The notes beneath the pieces are model-generated. The model did not search any database and was not told the origin of the DNA. It saw only the letters and a list, made by a program, of their open reading frames with translations. From Bacillota bacterium (GTDB lineage: Bacteria; Bacillota; Clostridia; Acetivibrionales; DSM-2933), in contig JAEZNF010000385.1 of assembly GCA_023441845.1 (NCBI GenBank), forward strand, positions 1 to 14,894: a stretch of DNA of 14,894 bases, written 5' to 3'. Shown here piece after piece: positions 1 to 7,617 of this stretch (the stretch's first letter is position 1; every line of letters starts with the position of its first letter). The position numbers and the translations under genes were made by a program.

Positions 1-254
1 AGACAGGTATTGGAGCTAACAAAAGCGGCTTTTTAGGTTTTGTTCCAAGTGGCCATTTCTCTTCACTTCATTCACCTATACAGCAAAGGTAACCGTCAGG
101 AATCAGGGCATCTTTTGGATTTTTGCGGGTCATGAATGAGGATATTCGTAACGAAAAAAAGTTTTTAATATTTAAAAAATGTACAGTTAAAATTTGTCTT
201 ATATATATGCTGATTTTGAGATATAATATTAACAAAAACTGCGGGCGGTAGAAG
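1..254. other. Upstream region without a supported gene
   Basis: No gene can be supported here. A short plus-strand frame is open from the window edge to a TAA at 90-92 and could be the tail of a gene that starts outside the window, but 29 codons with no recognisable family is too little to call. It does not look like the end of ribosomal protein S15, which often precedes pnp in Firmicutes. From about 130 onward the DNA becomes very AT-rich, as expected of a promoter region. A TATAAT at 222-227 is the best -10 candidate for pnp, but it has no good -35 at the proper distance. Confidence 0.4.
222..227 (+). promoter_or_regulatory. Candidate -10 element for pnp
   Basis: A perfect TATAAT lies 143 bases before the pnp start, just upstream of the leader hairpin. 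The hexamer 17 bases further upstream is TTATAT, a poor -35. TTGTCT at 194-199 is a better hexamer but lies 22 bases away. The assignment therefore rests on the -10 and the position alone. If used, transcripts would begin near 234 and carry the whole hairpin at 255-328. Confidence 0.35.
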
Positions 255-328
255 GTAGATTGTACGCCAAACATTATTTTACTTAAGTAAAAGGTTTTAA
301 ATATAATGATTGTTGGCGCAGAATCTAC
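255..328 (+). promoter_or_regulatory. Long nested stem-loop in the pnp leader
   Basis: Bases 255-261 (GTAGATT) pair perfectly with 322-328 (AATCTAC). After a three-base internal loop, 265-269 (CGCCA) pair with 314-318 (TGGCG). The apical part contains a perfect 16-base palindrome, TTTTACTTAAGTAAAA, at 277-292. An alternative pairing of 244-247 (GGCG) with 265-268 (CGCC) would compete with the long stem. The structure sits 42 bases before the pnp start codon and leaves the ribosome binding site free. In E. coli, a leader stem-loop cut by RNase III mediates PNPase autoregulation; a similar role here is inference only. Confidence 0.6.
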
Positions 329-369
329 ATGCTACGGTCTGTGGTTAAGAAAAAGGAGGAAAATAAAAA

Positions 370-2481
370 ATGCAAAGTACTTTTTCTATGGATTTGGCAG
401 GTAGAAAACTGGTTGTTGAGACAGGAACGCTGGCTCAGTTTGCTAACGGATCGGCGTTAGTACGGTATGGTGAAACAGTTGTTCTTTCAAATGCAACCTC
501 TTCACAAAGCCCAAGGGATGGAATAGACTTTTTCCCGCTTAGTGTAGACTATGAAGAAAGGTTATACGCAGTAGGAAAAATACCCGGTGGGTTTATTAAA
601 CGTGAAGGCAAGCCTTCCGAAAAGGCCGTACTTACTTCAAGGGTTATAGACAGGCCTATAAGGCCATTGTTTCCCAAAGATTTGAGGAACGATGTTACTG
701 TTGTAAACACCGTTATGTCGGTTGAGCAGGATAACTCACCGGAGATTGCGGCAATGATTGGTGCATCTATTGCTATAAGCATATCGGATATACCTTTTAA
801 AGGGCCTATAGGAGGAGTTGTTTTAGGTCTTGTTGATGATGAGGTTGTTATAAACCCCAATGCCGAGCAGAGAGAAAAAAGTAAAATGTATGTCACACTT
901 GCCGGTACCAAGGACAAAATTACAATGATAGAAGCGGGCGCAAGTGAAGTATCGGAAGATGTAATGCTCGACGCTATAAGGAAAGGCCATGCTGAAATAA
1001 AGAAAATTGTCGAGTTTATAGAAGGAATAGTCAAAGAGGTAGGAAAGCCAAAGTATGAGTACCAATCCTCTGATGTTCCTGAAGCCCTGTTTAATGAAGT
1101 CAGGGAGTACGCTTATGCCAAAATGAGAGAGGCTGTACTTACGGAGGACAAGCAGGTCAGGGATAAGAATATTGCTGAGTTGACAGAAGATATAAAGCAG
1201 CGTTTCGAAGAAGCTTATCCCGAAATGGGAGGTATGCTGGCACAAGCTGCATATAAACTGGAGAAAAAAGTTGTTCGTGAATATATACTTAAAGAGTCAA
1301 AGAGGGTTGACGGCAGAAAACTGGATGAAATCAGAACTCTGTCGGCACAGGTAGGTTTGCTGCCCAGGACTCATGGGTCAGGCCTTTTCCAGAGAGGGCA
1401 AACCCAGGTTTTGACGACGGTAACATTAGGGGCTATGGGTGAAGTCCAGATGCTCGATGGAATTGAGCTTGAAGAGACCAAAAGATACATGCACCACTAT
1501 AATTTCCCGGGTTATAGCGTAGGTGAAGCAAAACCTACGAGAGGGCCCGGAAGAAGAGAAATCGGCCATGGAGCCCTTGCAGAAAGAGCACTGGAGCCTG
1601 TTATTCCAAATGAGGTAGAATTCCCCTATGCCATCAGGCTGGTTTCGGAAGTTCTTATGTCAAACGGTTCAACATCACAGGGAAGTGTTTGCGGAAGCAC
1701 ACTGGCTTTGATGGATGCCGGTGTACCCATTAAAAATCCGGTTGCAGGTATTTCGGCTGGTCTTGTTATAGATGAGACAAATCCCGATAAATTTGTAACA
1801 TTCATGGACATTCAGGGCCTGGAAGATTTCTTTGGAGACATGGATTTCAAGGTGGCAGGTACTGTAAACGGTATAACAGCTATTCAGATGGATATAAAGG
1901 TAGACGGATTGAACGATGAGATTATAAAACAGGCTTTTGAACTCACCAGAAAGGGACGTCTGCAAATTATAAATGATGTAATATTAAAGGCAATACCTGA
2001 GCCAAGAAAAGAACTGTCACAGTATGCTCCGAAAATATTTACCACATCCATTGATCCTGATAAGATCAGAGAAGTTATTGGACCTGGCGGCAAGATGATC
2101 AATAAAATCATTGCCGAAACAGGAGTTAAAATTGATATAGAGGATGATGGCAAGGTTTATGTTGCCTGTACCGATGCCGATGCCGGCAGGAAAGCCATAG
2201 GCATAATCGAAGGAATAGGCAGGGATGTGCAAACCGGGCAAATATTTATGGGTAAGGTAGTAAGAACCACTACTTTCGGAGCTTTTGTTGAGTTCCTACC
2301 CGGCAAGGAAGGTTTGGTACACATATCCAAGCTTGATAAAAAGAGGGTTGCCAAGGTTGAAGATGTTGTAAACGTTGGAGACGAGATACTTGTAAAGGTA
2401 ATGGAAGTTGACAGACAGGGCAGAATAAACCTTTCGCGTAAGGATGCCATGCCTGATACCGAAGCTGCTCCGGAAGCTTAA
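370..2481 (+). CDS. pnp: Polynucleotide phosphorylase (PNPase)
   Basis: This encodes a 3'-to-5' phosphorolytic exoribonuclease that releases nucleoside diphosphates and takes part in mRNA turnover, normally as a trimer in the cytoplasm. The 703 residues show the full family architecture: a first RNase PH-like domain (about 1-140), an alpha-helical linker, a second catalytic RNase PH-like domain (about 310-525), a KH domain with the GPGGK loop near 571-575, and an S1 RNA-binding domain (about 620-690). The catalytic acids Asp486 and Asp492 and Lys494 fall at the same numbers as in the E. coli enzyme, inside GDMDFKVAG. The start is fixed by AAGGAGG about ten bases upstream. The gene follows a structured leader and is followed by a 202-base gap. 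Length and motifs are intact. Confidence 0.98.
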   Translation: MQSTFSMDLAGRKLVVETGTLAQFANGSALVRYGETVVLSNATSSQSPRDGIDFFPLSVDYEERLYAVGKIPGGFIKREGKPSEKAVLTSRVIDRPIRPLFPKDLRNDVTVVNTVMSVEQDNSPEIAAMIGASIAISISDIPFKGPIGGVVLGLVDDEVVINPNAEQREKSKMYVTLAGTKDKITMIEAGASEVSEDVMLDAIRKGHAEIKKIVEFIEGIVKEVGKPKYEYQSSDVPEALFNEVREYAYAKMREAVLTEDKQVRDKNIAELTEDIKQRFEEAYPEMGGMLAQAAYKLEKKVVREYILKESKRVDGRKLDEIRTLSAQVGLLPRTHGSGLFQRGQTQVLTTVTLGAMGEVQMLDGIELEETKRYMHHYNFPGYSVGEAKPTRGPGRREIGHGALAERALEPVIPNEVEFPYAIRLVSEVLMSNGSTSQGSVCGSTLALMDAGVPIKNPVAGISAGLVIDETNPDKFVTFMDIQGLEDFFGDMDFKVAGTVNGITAIQMDIKVDGLNDEIIKQAFELTRKGRLQIINDVILKAIPEPRKELSQYAPKIFTTSIDPDKIREVIGPGGKMINKIIAETGVKIDIEDDGKVYVACTDADAGRKAIGIIEGIGRDVQTGQIFMGKVVRTTTFGAFVEFLPGKEGLVHISKLDKKRVAKVEDVVNVGDEILVKVMEVDRQGRINLSRKDAMPDTEAAPEA

Positions 2482-2526
2482 TAAACCGGGTAAAGACAAC
2501 TAAATTTAACATATAATTTATATTAA

Positions 2527-2574
2527 TGGGGATATATTTTGGATTTGAAGCATATTATCTGGAATGTATCCCCA
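2527..2574 (+). terminator. Hairpin downstream of pnp, weak terminator or 3' stabiliser
   Basis: TGGGGATA at 2527-2534 pairs perfectly with TATCCCCA at 2567-2574. The stem can be extended by five more pairs (ATTAA with TTAAT) past a two-base bulge. The 32-base loop is large and no T-run follows, so this is not a classical intrinsic terminator. It could end pnp transcripts inefficiently or protect their 3' ends. Confidence 0.35.
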
Positions 2575-2597
2575 AATTAATCAAATATTTATTGTAA

Positions 2598-2626
2598 TTG
2601 AATTTAAAAAGACTATACTGTATAAT
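2598..2626 (+). promoter_or_regulatory. Sigma-A-type promoter for the M16 peptidase gene
   Basis: TTGAAT (2598-2603) and a perfect TATAAT (2621-2626) are separated by exactly 17 bases. Transcription would start near 2633, about 50 bases before the peptidase start codon. This is the best-formed vegetative promoter in the window and suggests the peptidase gene is not dependent on read-through from pnp. Confidence 0.72.
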
Positions 2627-2683
2627 TACTGTAATTGTTGAAGTGGCAAATGACAGAGACTAACATGTACAACTGGAGGTATT

Positions 2684-3940
2684 ATGTTCAAAAGAACTAT
2701 ACTTGACAATGGGGTTAGAATCGTATGTGAAAAGATACCATATGTGAGATCGGTTTCAATAGGTATCTGGGTAGGCACCGGTTCAAGGAATGAAAATGAA
2801 GCTAATAACGGAATTTCCCATTTTATTGAGCACATGCTTTTTAAAGGAACTGCAAAAAGAAGTGCAAGAGAGATTGCCGAAAGTATCGACAATATCGGGG
2901 GGCAGATAAATGCATTTACAGGAAAAGAATGTACATGTTATTATACCAAGACTCTGGATGCGCATATAGATATTGCGTTGGATGTACTTGCCGATATGTT
3001 TTTTAATTCCGAATTTGCGAAAAAGGACATTGATGTCGAGAGAAAGGTAATTCTTGAAGAGATTGGAATGTATCAGGATTCTCCTGAAGAACTTGTACAT
3101 GATATTTTATCGGAAACTGTTTGGGAGGGAGATCCGCTCGGTTACCCCATACTTGGTACCCAGGAGTGCCTTAATAATATTAATAAGGATACAATTAAAA
3201 ATTATATAGAGACCAACTATCTACCTACAAACACCGTAATATCCGTTGCAGGAAATTATGACGACGATAAGCTTATGGATAGGCTTACCGGGCTTTTTAA
3301 GGACTGGAAACTGCAGAAACCTGAAATGCCTGAACTTGAAGAAGTTTGTTTTAAGTCTAATTCCAGACTTAAGGATAAAGATACCGAGCAGGTTCATTTA
3401 TGTCTTGGGTTTGAAGGTGTTGAGCATGGGAATGACAACATCTACACCATACTGGCTATAAATAACGTATTCGGTGGAGGTATGAGTTCAAGGCTGTTCC
3501 AGAAGATCCGTGAAGAAAAGGGATTGGTCTATTCAATTTATTCCTATCCTTCATCCTATAAAAACACAGGATTGTTTACAATCTATGGCGGAATGAATCC
3601 GGAGCACCTTGATACTGTGATGGATCTGGTAGTGAAGGAAATAAAGGAATTAAAGAAGAACGGTTTAAGTAAGGATGAGCTTGAGAAGTCGAAAGAACAG
3701 CTTAAAGGTAACTATATACTGGGGCTCGAAAGCACAAGCAGCAGGATGAACAGTATTGGAAAATCGGAGTTAATGCTTAAACGCATATTTTCACCTGATG
3801 AAATTCTTAAAAAGATAGACAGTATAAGTATGGACAGTGCAGTAGAAATGATAGACAGGATCTTTGATTTAAATAAGGTCGGTTTTTCGGCGGTAGGCAA
3901 CTTGAAAAAGAATATAAACATAAATGATTTTATAGATTAA
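2684..3940 (+). CDS. mlpA: M16-family zinc metallopeptidase (MlpA/YmxG-like)
   Basis: This is a member of the pitrilysin/processing-peptidase family M16, which uses an inverted zinc motif. HFIEH at residues 46-50 supplies the two zinc histidines (46 and 50) and the catalytic Glu49. Glu126 in the VILEEIGM stretch is the expected distal zinc ligand, 76 residues after His50. The second, non-catalytic half carries the usual FGGGMSSRLFQKIREEKGLVYS block, with Arg276 and Tyr283. The 418-residue length fits the short bacterial form. No signal peptide or membrane segment is visible, so it is probably cytoplasmic. GGAGGT about six bases upstream sets the start. In B. subtilis the homologous gene lies between pnpA and spoVF, and this order supports the name. 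Its physiological substrate is not evident from the sequence. Confidence 0.93.
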   Translation: MFKRTILDNGVRIVCEKIPYVRSVSIGIWVGTGSRNENEANNGISHFIEHMLFKGTAKRSAREIAESIDNIGGQINAFTGKECTCYYTKTLDAHIDIALDVLADMFFNSEFAKKDIDVERKVILEEIGMYQDSPEELVHDILSETVWEGDPLGYPILGTQECLNNINKDTIKNYIETNYLPTNTVISVAGNYDDDKLMDRLTGLFKDWKLQKPEMPELEEVCFKSNSRLKDKDTEQVHLCLGFEGVEHGNDNIYTILAINNVFGGGMSSRLFQKIREEKGLVYSIYSYPSSYKNTGLFTIYGGMNPEHLDTVMDLVVKEIKELKKNGLSKDELEKSKEQLKGNYILGLESTSSRMNSIGKSELMLKRIFSPDEILKKIDSISMDSAVEMIDRIFDLNKVGFSAVGNLKKNININDFID

Positions 3941-3978
3941 ATTTTCATAGTTAAAAAATAATATTATTGTTTTTAAAG

Positions 3979-4022
3979 ATTGGGATCCGGTGTGTATTTT
4001 ACGTCGGATACCCAATTTTTTT
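3979..4022 (+). terminator. Intrinsic terminator after the M16 peptidase gene
   Basis: ATTGGGATCCG (3979-3989) pairs with CGGATACCCAAT (4005-4016), leaving one bulged base, and the stem runs straight into a seven-base T-run. It separates the pnp/peptidase unit from the sporulation genes that follow. Confidence 0.9.
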
Positions 4023-4051
4023 ATTATCTGATACTCACTATTGGTACAAGC

Positions 4052-4079
4052 ACTTTTGTTTTTTAAGGAACATAAGATA
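4052..4079 (+). promoter_or_regulatory. Sigma-K-like promoter of the dpa operon
   Basis: CATAAGATA at 4071-4079 matches the sigma-K -10 pattern CATAnnnTA in every fixed position. An AC at 4052-4053 lies 17 bases upstream, as expected for the short sigma-K -35. In B. subtilis the spoVF operon is transcribed by sigma-K in the mother cell, so gene identity and promoter type agree. A second identical CATAAGATAT lies at 4090-4099; a start from it would fall almost on the ribosome binding site, so it is probably not an independent promoter. Confidence 0.6.
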
Positions 4080-4112
4080 TACTAGTCACCATAAGATATT
4101 GGAGGATTTATA

Positions 4113-4985
4113 ATGGAGGGCGTTAGATTTACGGTAATTGGAGGGGATATCAGAAGCATAAAATTGGCTAACTTTATTGCAGCCGACGGTTACAATGTTA
4201 ACATATATGGTTTTAATAATGCAGGCTTTGAGCTCGGACTGGGGGAGAGCCCAGATCTAGGCACTGCAATAAATAAGTCAAAAATTATAATAGGTCCGAT
4301 ACCATGTTCAAATGATAACGAAACAATAAATGCCCAGTTTCATCAGGGTAAGATTTACATAAACGAAATATTCCAGAAGCTGGCCAAAGACCAGGTATTT
4401 GTTGCCGGAAGAATAAGTGAAAGGATTTCTCACCTTGCAGATATTTATAGCGTACGTGTTATAGATATTCTTGAAAGAGAGGATATGGCTGTTTTAAATG
4501 CAATCCCTACAGCAGAAGGAGCTATACAGATAGCAATGGAAGAAATGCCTACCACCCTTCATAACAGTAATGCAATGGTATTGGGTTTCGGAAGGATTGG
4601 AAAAATACTAGCAAAAATGCTCCAAGGTATTGGTGCAAACGTATTTGTTGAAGCACGTAAATATTCCGATATTGCATGGATCAAAAGTTACGGGTATAAG
4701 CCGCTGATTTTAGGAGAAATGAATGATTACATAGGGAGTATGAATGTTATATTTAACACAATACCTCATGTAATAATGGATTCTGGTAACCTTAGGCTGA
4801 TTGATAAGGATTGCTTAATAATAGATTTGGCATCAAAACCAGGGGGAGTTAATTTCGATAAAGCAAAAGAACTGGGAATAAAGGCAATTTGGGCTTTATC
4901 CCTGCCAGGAAAAGTTGCTCCCGTTACTGCTGCAAAATTTATAAAAGAGACGGTTTACAATATTATTGGTGAGTTGGGGGTATAA
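4113..4985 (+). CDS. dpaA: Dipicolinate synthase subunit A
   Basis: With DpaB this subunit converts the lysine-pathway intermediate made by DapA into dipicolinic acid, which is loaded into the spore core with calcium for heat resistance and dormancy. The 290-residue protein has the DpaA amino-terminal domain (about 5-130, starting with an early VIGGD strand) and a carboxy-terminal Rossmann domain with the dinucleotide-binding loop GFGRIG at 158-163. Near the end it carries the family-typical SKPGGVNFDKAKELGI and LPGKVAPVTAA stretches. TTGGAGGA about nine bases upstream fixes the start. It lies behind a sigma-K-like promoter and is followed by dpaB after three bases. Expression in the sporulating mother cell is inferred from the promoter and the family. 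Confidence 0.96.
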   Translation: MEGVRFTVIGGDIRSIKLANFIAADGYNVNIYGFNNAGFELGLGESPDLGTAINKSKIIIGPIPCSNDNETINAQFHQGKIYINEIFQKLAKDQVFVAGRISERISHLADIYSVRVIDILEREDMAVLNAIPTAEGAIQIAMEEMPTTLHNSNAMVLGFGRIGKILAKMLQGIGANVFVEARKYSDIAWIKSYGYKPLILGEMNDYIGSMNVIFNTIPHVIMDSGNLRLIDKDCLIIDLASKPGGVNFDKAKELGIKAIWALSLPGKVAPVTAAKFIKETVYNIIGELGV

Positions 4986-4988
4986 GTA

Positions 4989-5567
4989 ATGTTATTTGAA
5001 GGTTTGAAAATTGGATTTGCAATTACAGGCTCATTTTGTACTATAAAAAGTGTAGTCCCCGAAATAGAGAAGTTGGTTAAGGAGGGCGCTGAAGTTTATC
5101 CCATTTTGTCAAATGTGGTTGATCAATACGATACCAGGTTCGGAACGGCTAAAGATTTAAAGGATCTATTGAAGGTTATAACTCAAAAAGATCCTATAAC
5201 TACAATAATCAAGGCTGAACCGATAGGGCCGCAATCCTATCTGGATTTGCTTGTTATAGCACCATGTACTGGAAATACCCTGGCCAAGATAACCAACGCT
5301 ATTACAGATACGCCGGTTACAATGGCATATAAAGCCCATTCCAGAAATCAAAAGCCTGTTGTAATTGCTATATCAACAAATGATGGCCTTGGTGCAAATG
5401 CAAACAATCTTGGAAGATTGATGAACTTGAAAAATGTGTTTATGGTTCCTTTCGGGCAGGATAACTCAAAGGATAAGCCAGGTTCCCTGGTAGCTAAAAT
5501 GGAACTTTTAACACCCACAATTGAAGAAGCGCTAAAGGGAAAACAAATACAGCCTATGCTCAAATAG
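4989..5567 (+). CDS. dpaB: Dipicolinate synthase subunit B (flavoprotein)
   Basis: This is the second subunit of dipicolinate synthase. It belongs to the flavoprotein family that includes phosphopantothenoylcysteine decarboxylase. The 192 residues begin with the conserved strand GFAITGSFCT (residues 9-18) and carry the APCTGNT motif (91-97) of the flavin-binding fold. The carboxy-terminal half has the NDGLGANANNLGRLMN segment seen in SpoVFB proteins. The start codon lies three bases after the dpaA stop, with a G-rich GGGGG about eight bases upstream serving as a rather imperfect binding site, so translational coupling is likely. A strong terminator follows directly. The asd-dapG-dapA genes that follow spoVF in B. 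subtilis are absent here. Confidence 0.96.
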   Translation: MLFEGLKIGFAITGSFCTIKSVVPEIEKLVKEGAEVYPILSNVVDQYDTRFGTAKDLKDLLKVITQKDPITTIIKAEPIGPQSYLDLLVIAPCTGNTLAKITNAITDTPVTMAYKAHSRNQKPVVIAISTNDGLGANANNLGRLMNLKNVFMVPFGQDNSKDKPGSLVAKMELLTPTIEEALKGKQIQPMLK

Positions 5568-5594
5568 TGTTATTCAAGAGAACTTATTAGAAAG

Positions 5595-5631
5595 CCCCTT
5601 CAAGGTATAATAAATACCGGAAGGGGTTTTT
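5595..5631 (+). terminator. Intrinsic terminator of the dpa operon
   Basis: CCCCTTC (5595-5601) pairs with GAAGGGG (5620-5626). An inner GGTAT/ATACC stem (5604-5608 with 5614-5618) continues the hairpin, and TTTTT follows at 5627-5631. The reverse strand has only a broken T-run, so any termination of the convergent zinc-ribbon gene here would be weak. Confidence 0.9.
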
Positions 5632-5661
5632 ATATGCAAGCAGACTAGCCCTTTTTCTGAT

Positions 5662-5868
5662 TTATACAGCCAGGTTTTCCTCCATACAAAGAGCATCATA
5701 GGGATCACTGCTAAACCCTTTTAAAAAGGTATAATCCTTCAAAAGGTTGTGATGGCCGCAGTTTTCACAAATAAAGTTCAAGCCGTTAAATTTTAATATT
5801 TCTTCTTTCGGAAGGTATAAAATTGTTGATTTGCAGTTGTAACAGCCTATAGCCTCAGAATTTCCCAT
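5662..5868 (-). CDS. Small zinc-ribbon-like protein of unknown function
   Basis: I do not recognise this 68-residue protein. It has two CxxC knuckles, Cys9/Cys12 and Cys34/Cys37, separated by a 21-residue strand-like segment, which is the spacing of a small zinc ribbon. The second knuckle is followed by GHHN, which could contribute histidine ligands. The carboxy-terminal third is acidic and without motifs. There is no signal peptide or membrane segment. GGGGGAA on the minus strand, about six bases before the ATG, supports translation. The gene converges on the dpa operon, with only the terminator between them. No neighbour suggests a role; nucleic-acid or protein binding is merely what such folds often do. 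Confidence 0.72.
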   Translation of the reverse strand: MGNSEAIGCYNCKSTILYLPKEEILKFNGLNFICENCGHHNLLKDYTFLKGFSSDPYDALCMEENLAV

Positions 5869-5989
5869 AAGTAATTCCCCCGTTTCTCTTATTTAATATT
5901 GTATTGCTTAATATATACCGCAATTTATGATTTAAAAACAGGGAATTTAGGCACAGTTAAAATATAACTTCCTTTATAATTGTGTTAAA

Positions 5990-6012
5990 CCCTTTGTGGA
6001 TGTCACAAAGGG
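5990..6012 (-). terminator. Perfect short hairpin downstream of the response regulator
   Basis: CCCTTTGTG and CACAAAGGG form a nine-pair perfect stem around a five-base loop. It lies 72 bases past the stop of the minus-strand response regulator gene, where a terminator is expected, but on that strand only TTT followed by AACA comes after the stem. It may be a weak terminator or, read as DNA, a binding-site dyad TTGTG-N5-CACAA. Confidence 0.4.
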
Positions 6013-6083
6013 CCAGCTTAGAAAATGGAAGAAATATTTTAAATGTCCATTAATAATGGTTTAACAAAATACTTGTTTTATGA

Positions 6084-6530
6084 CTACTCCCGGTTTCTTT
6101 TAAGGGTTTCTATGTCTTTTTGAGCTTGTCTAAGCTCAAGAAGTGTTTTTCTGTATTGTGTTGCAGCCTTTATTTTATTTACAAGGATGATTCTGTTTAT
6201 GTGATCCAGCGGTTTTATGATATAATCAAATATAGTGTAGGTATTCAGGATTTCCTCAATGTTTTTTGTGTCCTCAATACCGGATGTGATAATAATTGGT
6301 ATTTCCTTATATAGTTCCGTCCTTGAAAAGAGCTTCAGGAACTCATAACCATCCAATACCGTCATTATCATATCAAGAATAATTACATCAATGTTTCTGC
6401 TCTCGATTAAATCCAGGGCCTCTGCACCATTTACAGCAGATACCAGATCGTATCTTTCATTAAAAAGGTATTTTTTTAGAATGGCGTTGTCCGGTACGTT
6501 GTCGTCGGTTACAAGAATTGTATTTATCAT
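6084..6530 (-). CDS. Receiver-only response regulator (CheY-like) with coiled-coil tail
   Basis: This 148-residue protein is a single phosphoacceptor receiver domain. The acidic pair Asp9/Asp10, the phosphorylatable Asp53 (in IILDM), Thr82/Ser83 and Lys106 (in IIKPLD) are all present, so it should accept phosphate. The last 25 residues (about 124-148) are charged and heptad-like, suggesting a short coiled coil rather than a DNA-binding or enzymatic output domain. The start is placed at an internal ATG because AAAGGAG lies about ten bases before it; an upstream in-frame ATG at 6578 would add 16 residues but lacks a binding site. No histidine kinase gene is nearby, so the partner is unknown. 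It could act in a phosphorelay or by protein contact. Confidence 0.9.
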   Translation of the reverse strand: MINTILVTDDNVPDNAILKKYLFNERYDLVSAVNGAEALDLIESRNIDVIILDMIMTVLDGYEFLKLFSRTELYKEIPIIITSGIEDTKNIEEILNTYTIFDYIIKPLDHINRIILVNKIKAATQYRKTLLELRQAQKDIETLKRNRE

Positions 6531-6737
6531 ATGCTCCACTCCTTTTAAAGGATTTTTAATATGATACGAAAAATGCAAAAATATTTTCTTATTTTGCTGT
6601 TCCTGAACTTTTATTGAAAAGATATAAATGGTTTACTATATTTTTATTCTATAATTATCAATAAAAAACCTTTGGGAAATAAAGTTAATTTTGTATTGTA
6701 ATAAAAATTTAATAATATGTTTATTTGCTTTGATAGG

Positions 6738-6766
6738 TTTAAATATTAAAAAAAACTATATATAAT
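6738..6766 (+). promoter_or_regulatory. Candidate sigma-A promoter upstream of the ECF sigma gene
   Basis: TTTAAA (6738-6743) and TATAAT (6761-6766) are 17 bases apart. The -35 matches the consensus at four of six positions. Such hexamers arise easily in DNA this rich in A and T, so the call is tentative. The predicted start near 6773 lies just before the inverted repeat at 6781-6820. Confidence 0.4.
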
Positions 6767-6780
6767 AGTTCTGTACGGTT

Positions 6781-6820
6781 TACAGCAATATTATGAAAAC
6801 GTACTGTAATAATTGCTGTA
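6781..6820 (+). promoter_or_regulatory. Inverted repeat enclosing an ECF-like promoter
   Basis: TACAGCAAT (6781-6789) and ATTGCTGTA (6812-6820) are perfect inverse copies, and ATTA/TAAT continue the stem past one bulged base. TGAAAAC (6794-6800) lies in the loop, and TGTA (6817-6820) follows it after 16 bases. This resembles the TGAAAC-N16-CGTA pattern of SigW-type ECF promoters with one insertion and one change. ECF genes commonly transcribe themselves, so this could be the autoregulated promoter. It could equally be an operator or a 5' hairpin on transcripts from 6773. Confidence 0.42.
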
Positions 6821-6987
6821 TCCGGGGTGCGGTTTGGAGTCTATCAGAAATTTTGACCTGTAATCTACATCTGAACATGCCGGTGCTGGAAAATTAATTG
6901 TAAAAAATGCACTTCATATTTAATTGACGCCGGGCACAATAATATGTTATTTTAACAGGCAGGCATTAGGTAAAAGGGGGGGCCGAA

Positions 6988-7617
6988 TTGTTTGAAAATG
7001 AGAAATATCTCCTGGAGAAATCAAAAAAAGGGGATGTTGAAGCTTTTGAATTTCTTGTAAATAAATATCAGAAGAAGGTTTTCAATATTGCGCTCAGGAT
7101 GATGGGTAATCACGATGATGCAGGCGAATTGGCCCAGGAGGTATTTATTAAGGTGTTTAAATCCATAAAGGGTTTTAAAGAGGAATCGTCGCTTTCTACC
7201 TGGATTTACAGGATTGCTACCAACGTTTGCCTTGATGAGATGAGAAAGAGGAAAAAAAGGTGGATTCTTTCGCTTGATGAAGAAATACAATCTGAGGACG
7301 GGGAAATACATAGACAGGTTGAAGATAATGCTCCTACACCTGATATTATAGCTGAAAACAATTACACGAAAAGTGTCATAAATAAGGCTATTGAAAAACT
7401 CCCGGAAGACTACAGGGTAGTAATTGTCCTGAGGGATTTGCAGGGTTTCAGTTATGAGGAGATATCAAAAATAATTGACAGACCTGAGGGAACAGTTAAA
7501 TCAAGAATAAACAGGGCCCGTAAAGAGTTAAAAGAAATACTTGTGAAAAACGGGGAACTTTTTAATGTAGATTTCGTCAAAAATAATGAAAGGAGGGCTG
7601 CCAATGAAAACGTGTGA
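6988..7617 (+). CDS. ECF-type RNA polymerase sigma factor (SigW-like)
   Basis: This is an alternative sigma factor of the extracytoplasmic-function group, containing only sigma regions 2 and 4. Region 2 spans about residues 18-90 and includes AGELAQEVFIKVFKSI and the STWIYRIATNVCLDEMRKRKKR segment that binds the -10. Region 4 spans about 130-185, with the helix-turn-helix FSYEEISKIIDRPEGTVKSRI. The 209 residues include a slightly long carboxy-terminal tail. It starts at TTG, supported by an AAAAGGGGGGG run about seven bases upstream and the lack of a better in-frame ATG. Its 3' end overlaps the next gene, which encodes a membrane protein with an anti-sigma-type zinc motif; together they should form a stress-responsive switch. 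The stimulus and regulon cannot be read from this window. Confidence 0.94.
   Translation: MFENEKYLLEKSKKGDVEAFEFLVNKYQKKVFNIALRMMGNHDDAGELAQEVFIKVFKSIKGFKEESSLSTWIYRIATNVCLDEMRKRKKRWILSLDEEIQSEDGEIHRQVEDNAPTPDIIAENNYTKSVINKAIEKLPEDYRVVIVLRDLQGFSYEEISKIIDRPEGTVKSRINRARKELKEILVKNGELFNVDFVKNNERRAANENV

Larger units (their letters stand above)
6531..6987. other. AT-rich regulatory gap between divergent genes
   Basis: This 457-base gap separates the minus-strand response regulator from the plus-strand sigma gene and contains no supported ORF. The part up to about 6780 is extremely AT-rich and must hold promoters in both directions. On the minus strand, TTGATA and TATAGT near 6638-6664 are 15 bases apart and could serve the response regulator. 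On the plus strand, TATAAT lies at 6761-6766. The part from 6781 onward is richer in G and C, contains an inverted repeat, and then 160 bases of leader in which I see no further strong structure. Confidence 0.5.

Noticed and set aside
549..1245. Long minus-strand open frames inside pnp
   Set aside because: They lie opposite an intact, motif-complete pnp, have no binding sites or recognisable family, and mirror the codon pattern of the real gene.
4090..4098. Second CATAAGATA as an independent sigma-K promoter
   Set aside because: It has no AC -35 at 16-17 bases, and its start would fall on the dpaA ribosome binding site.
5990..6012. Rex-type operator (TTGTG...CACAA)
   Set aside because: The half-sites are separated by five bases instead of the eight of the Rex consensus, and the position after a gene end favours a terminator-like role.
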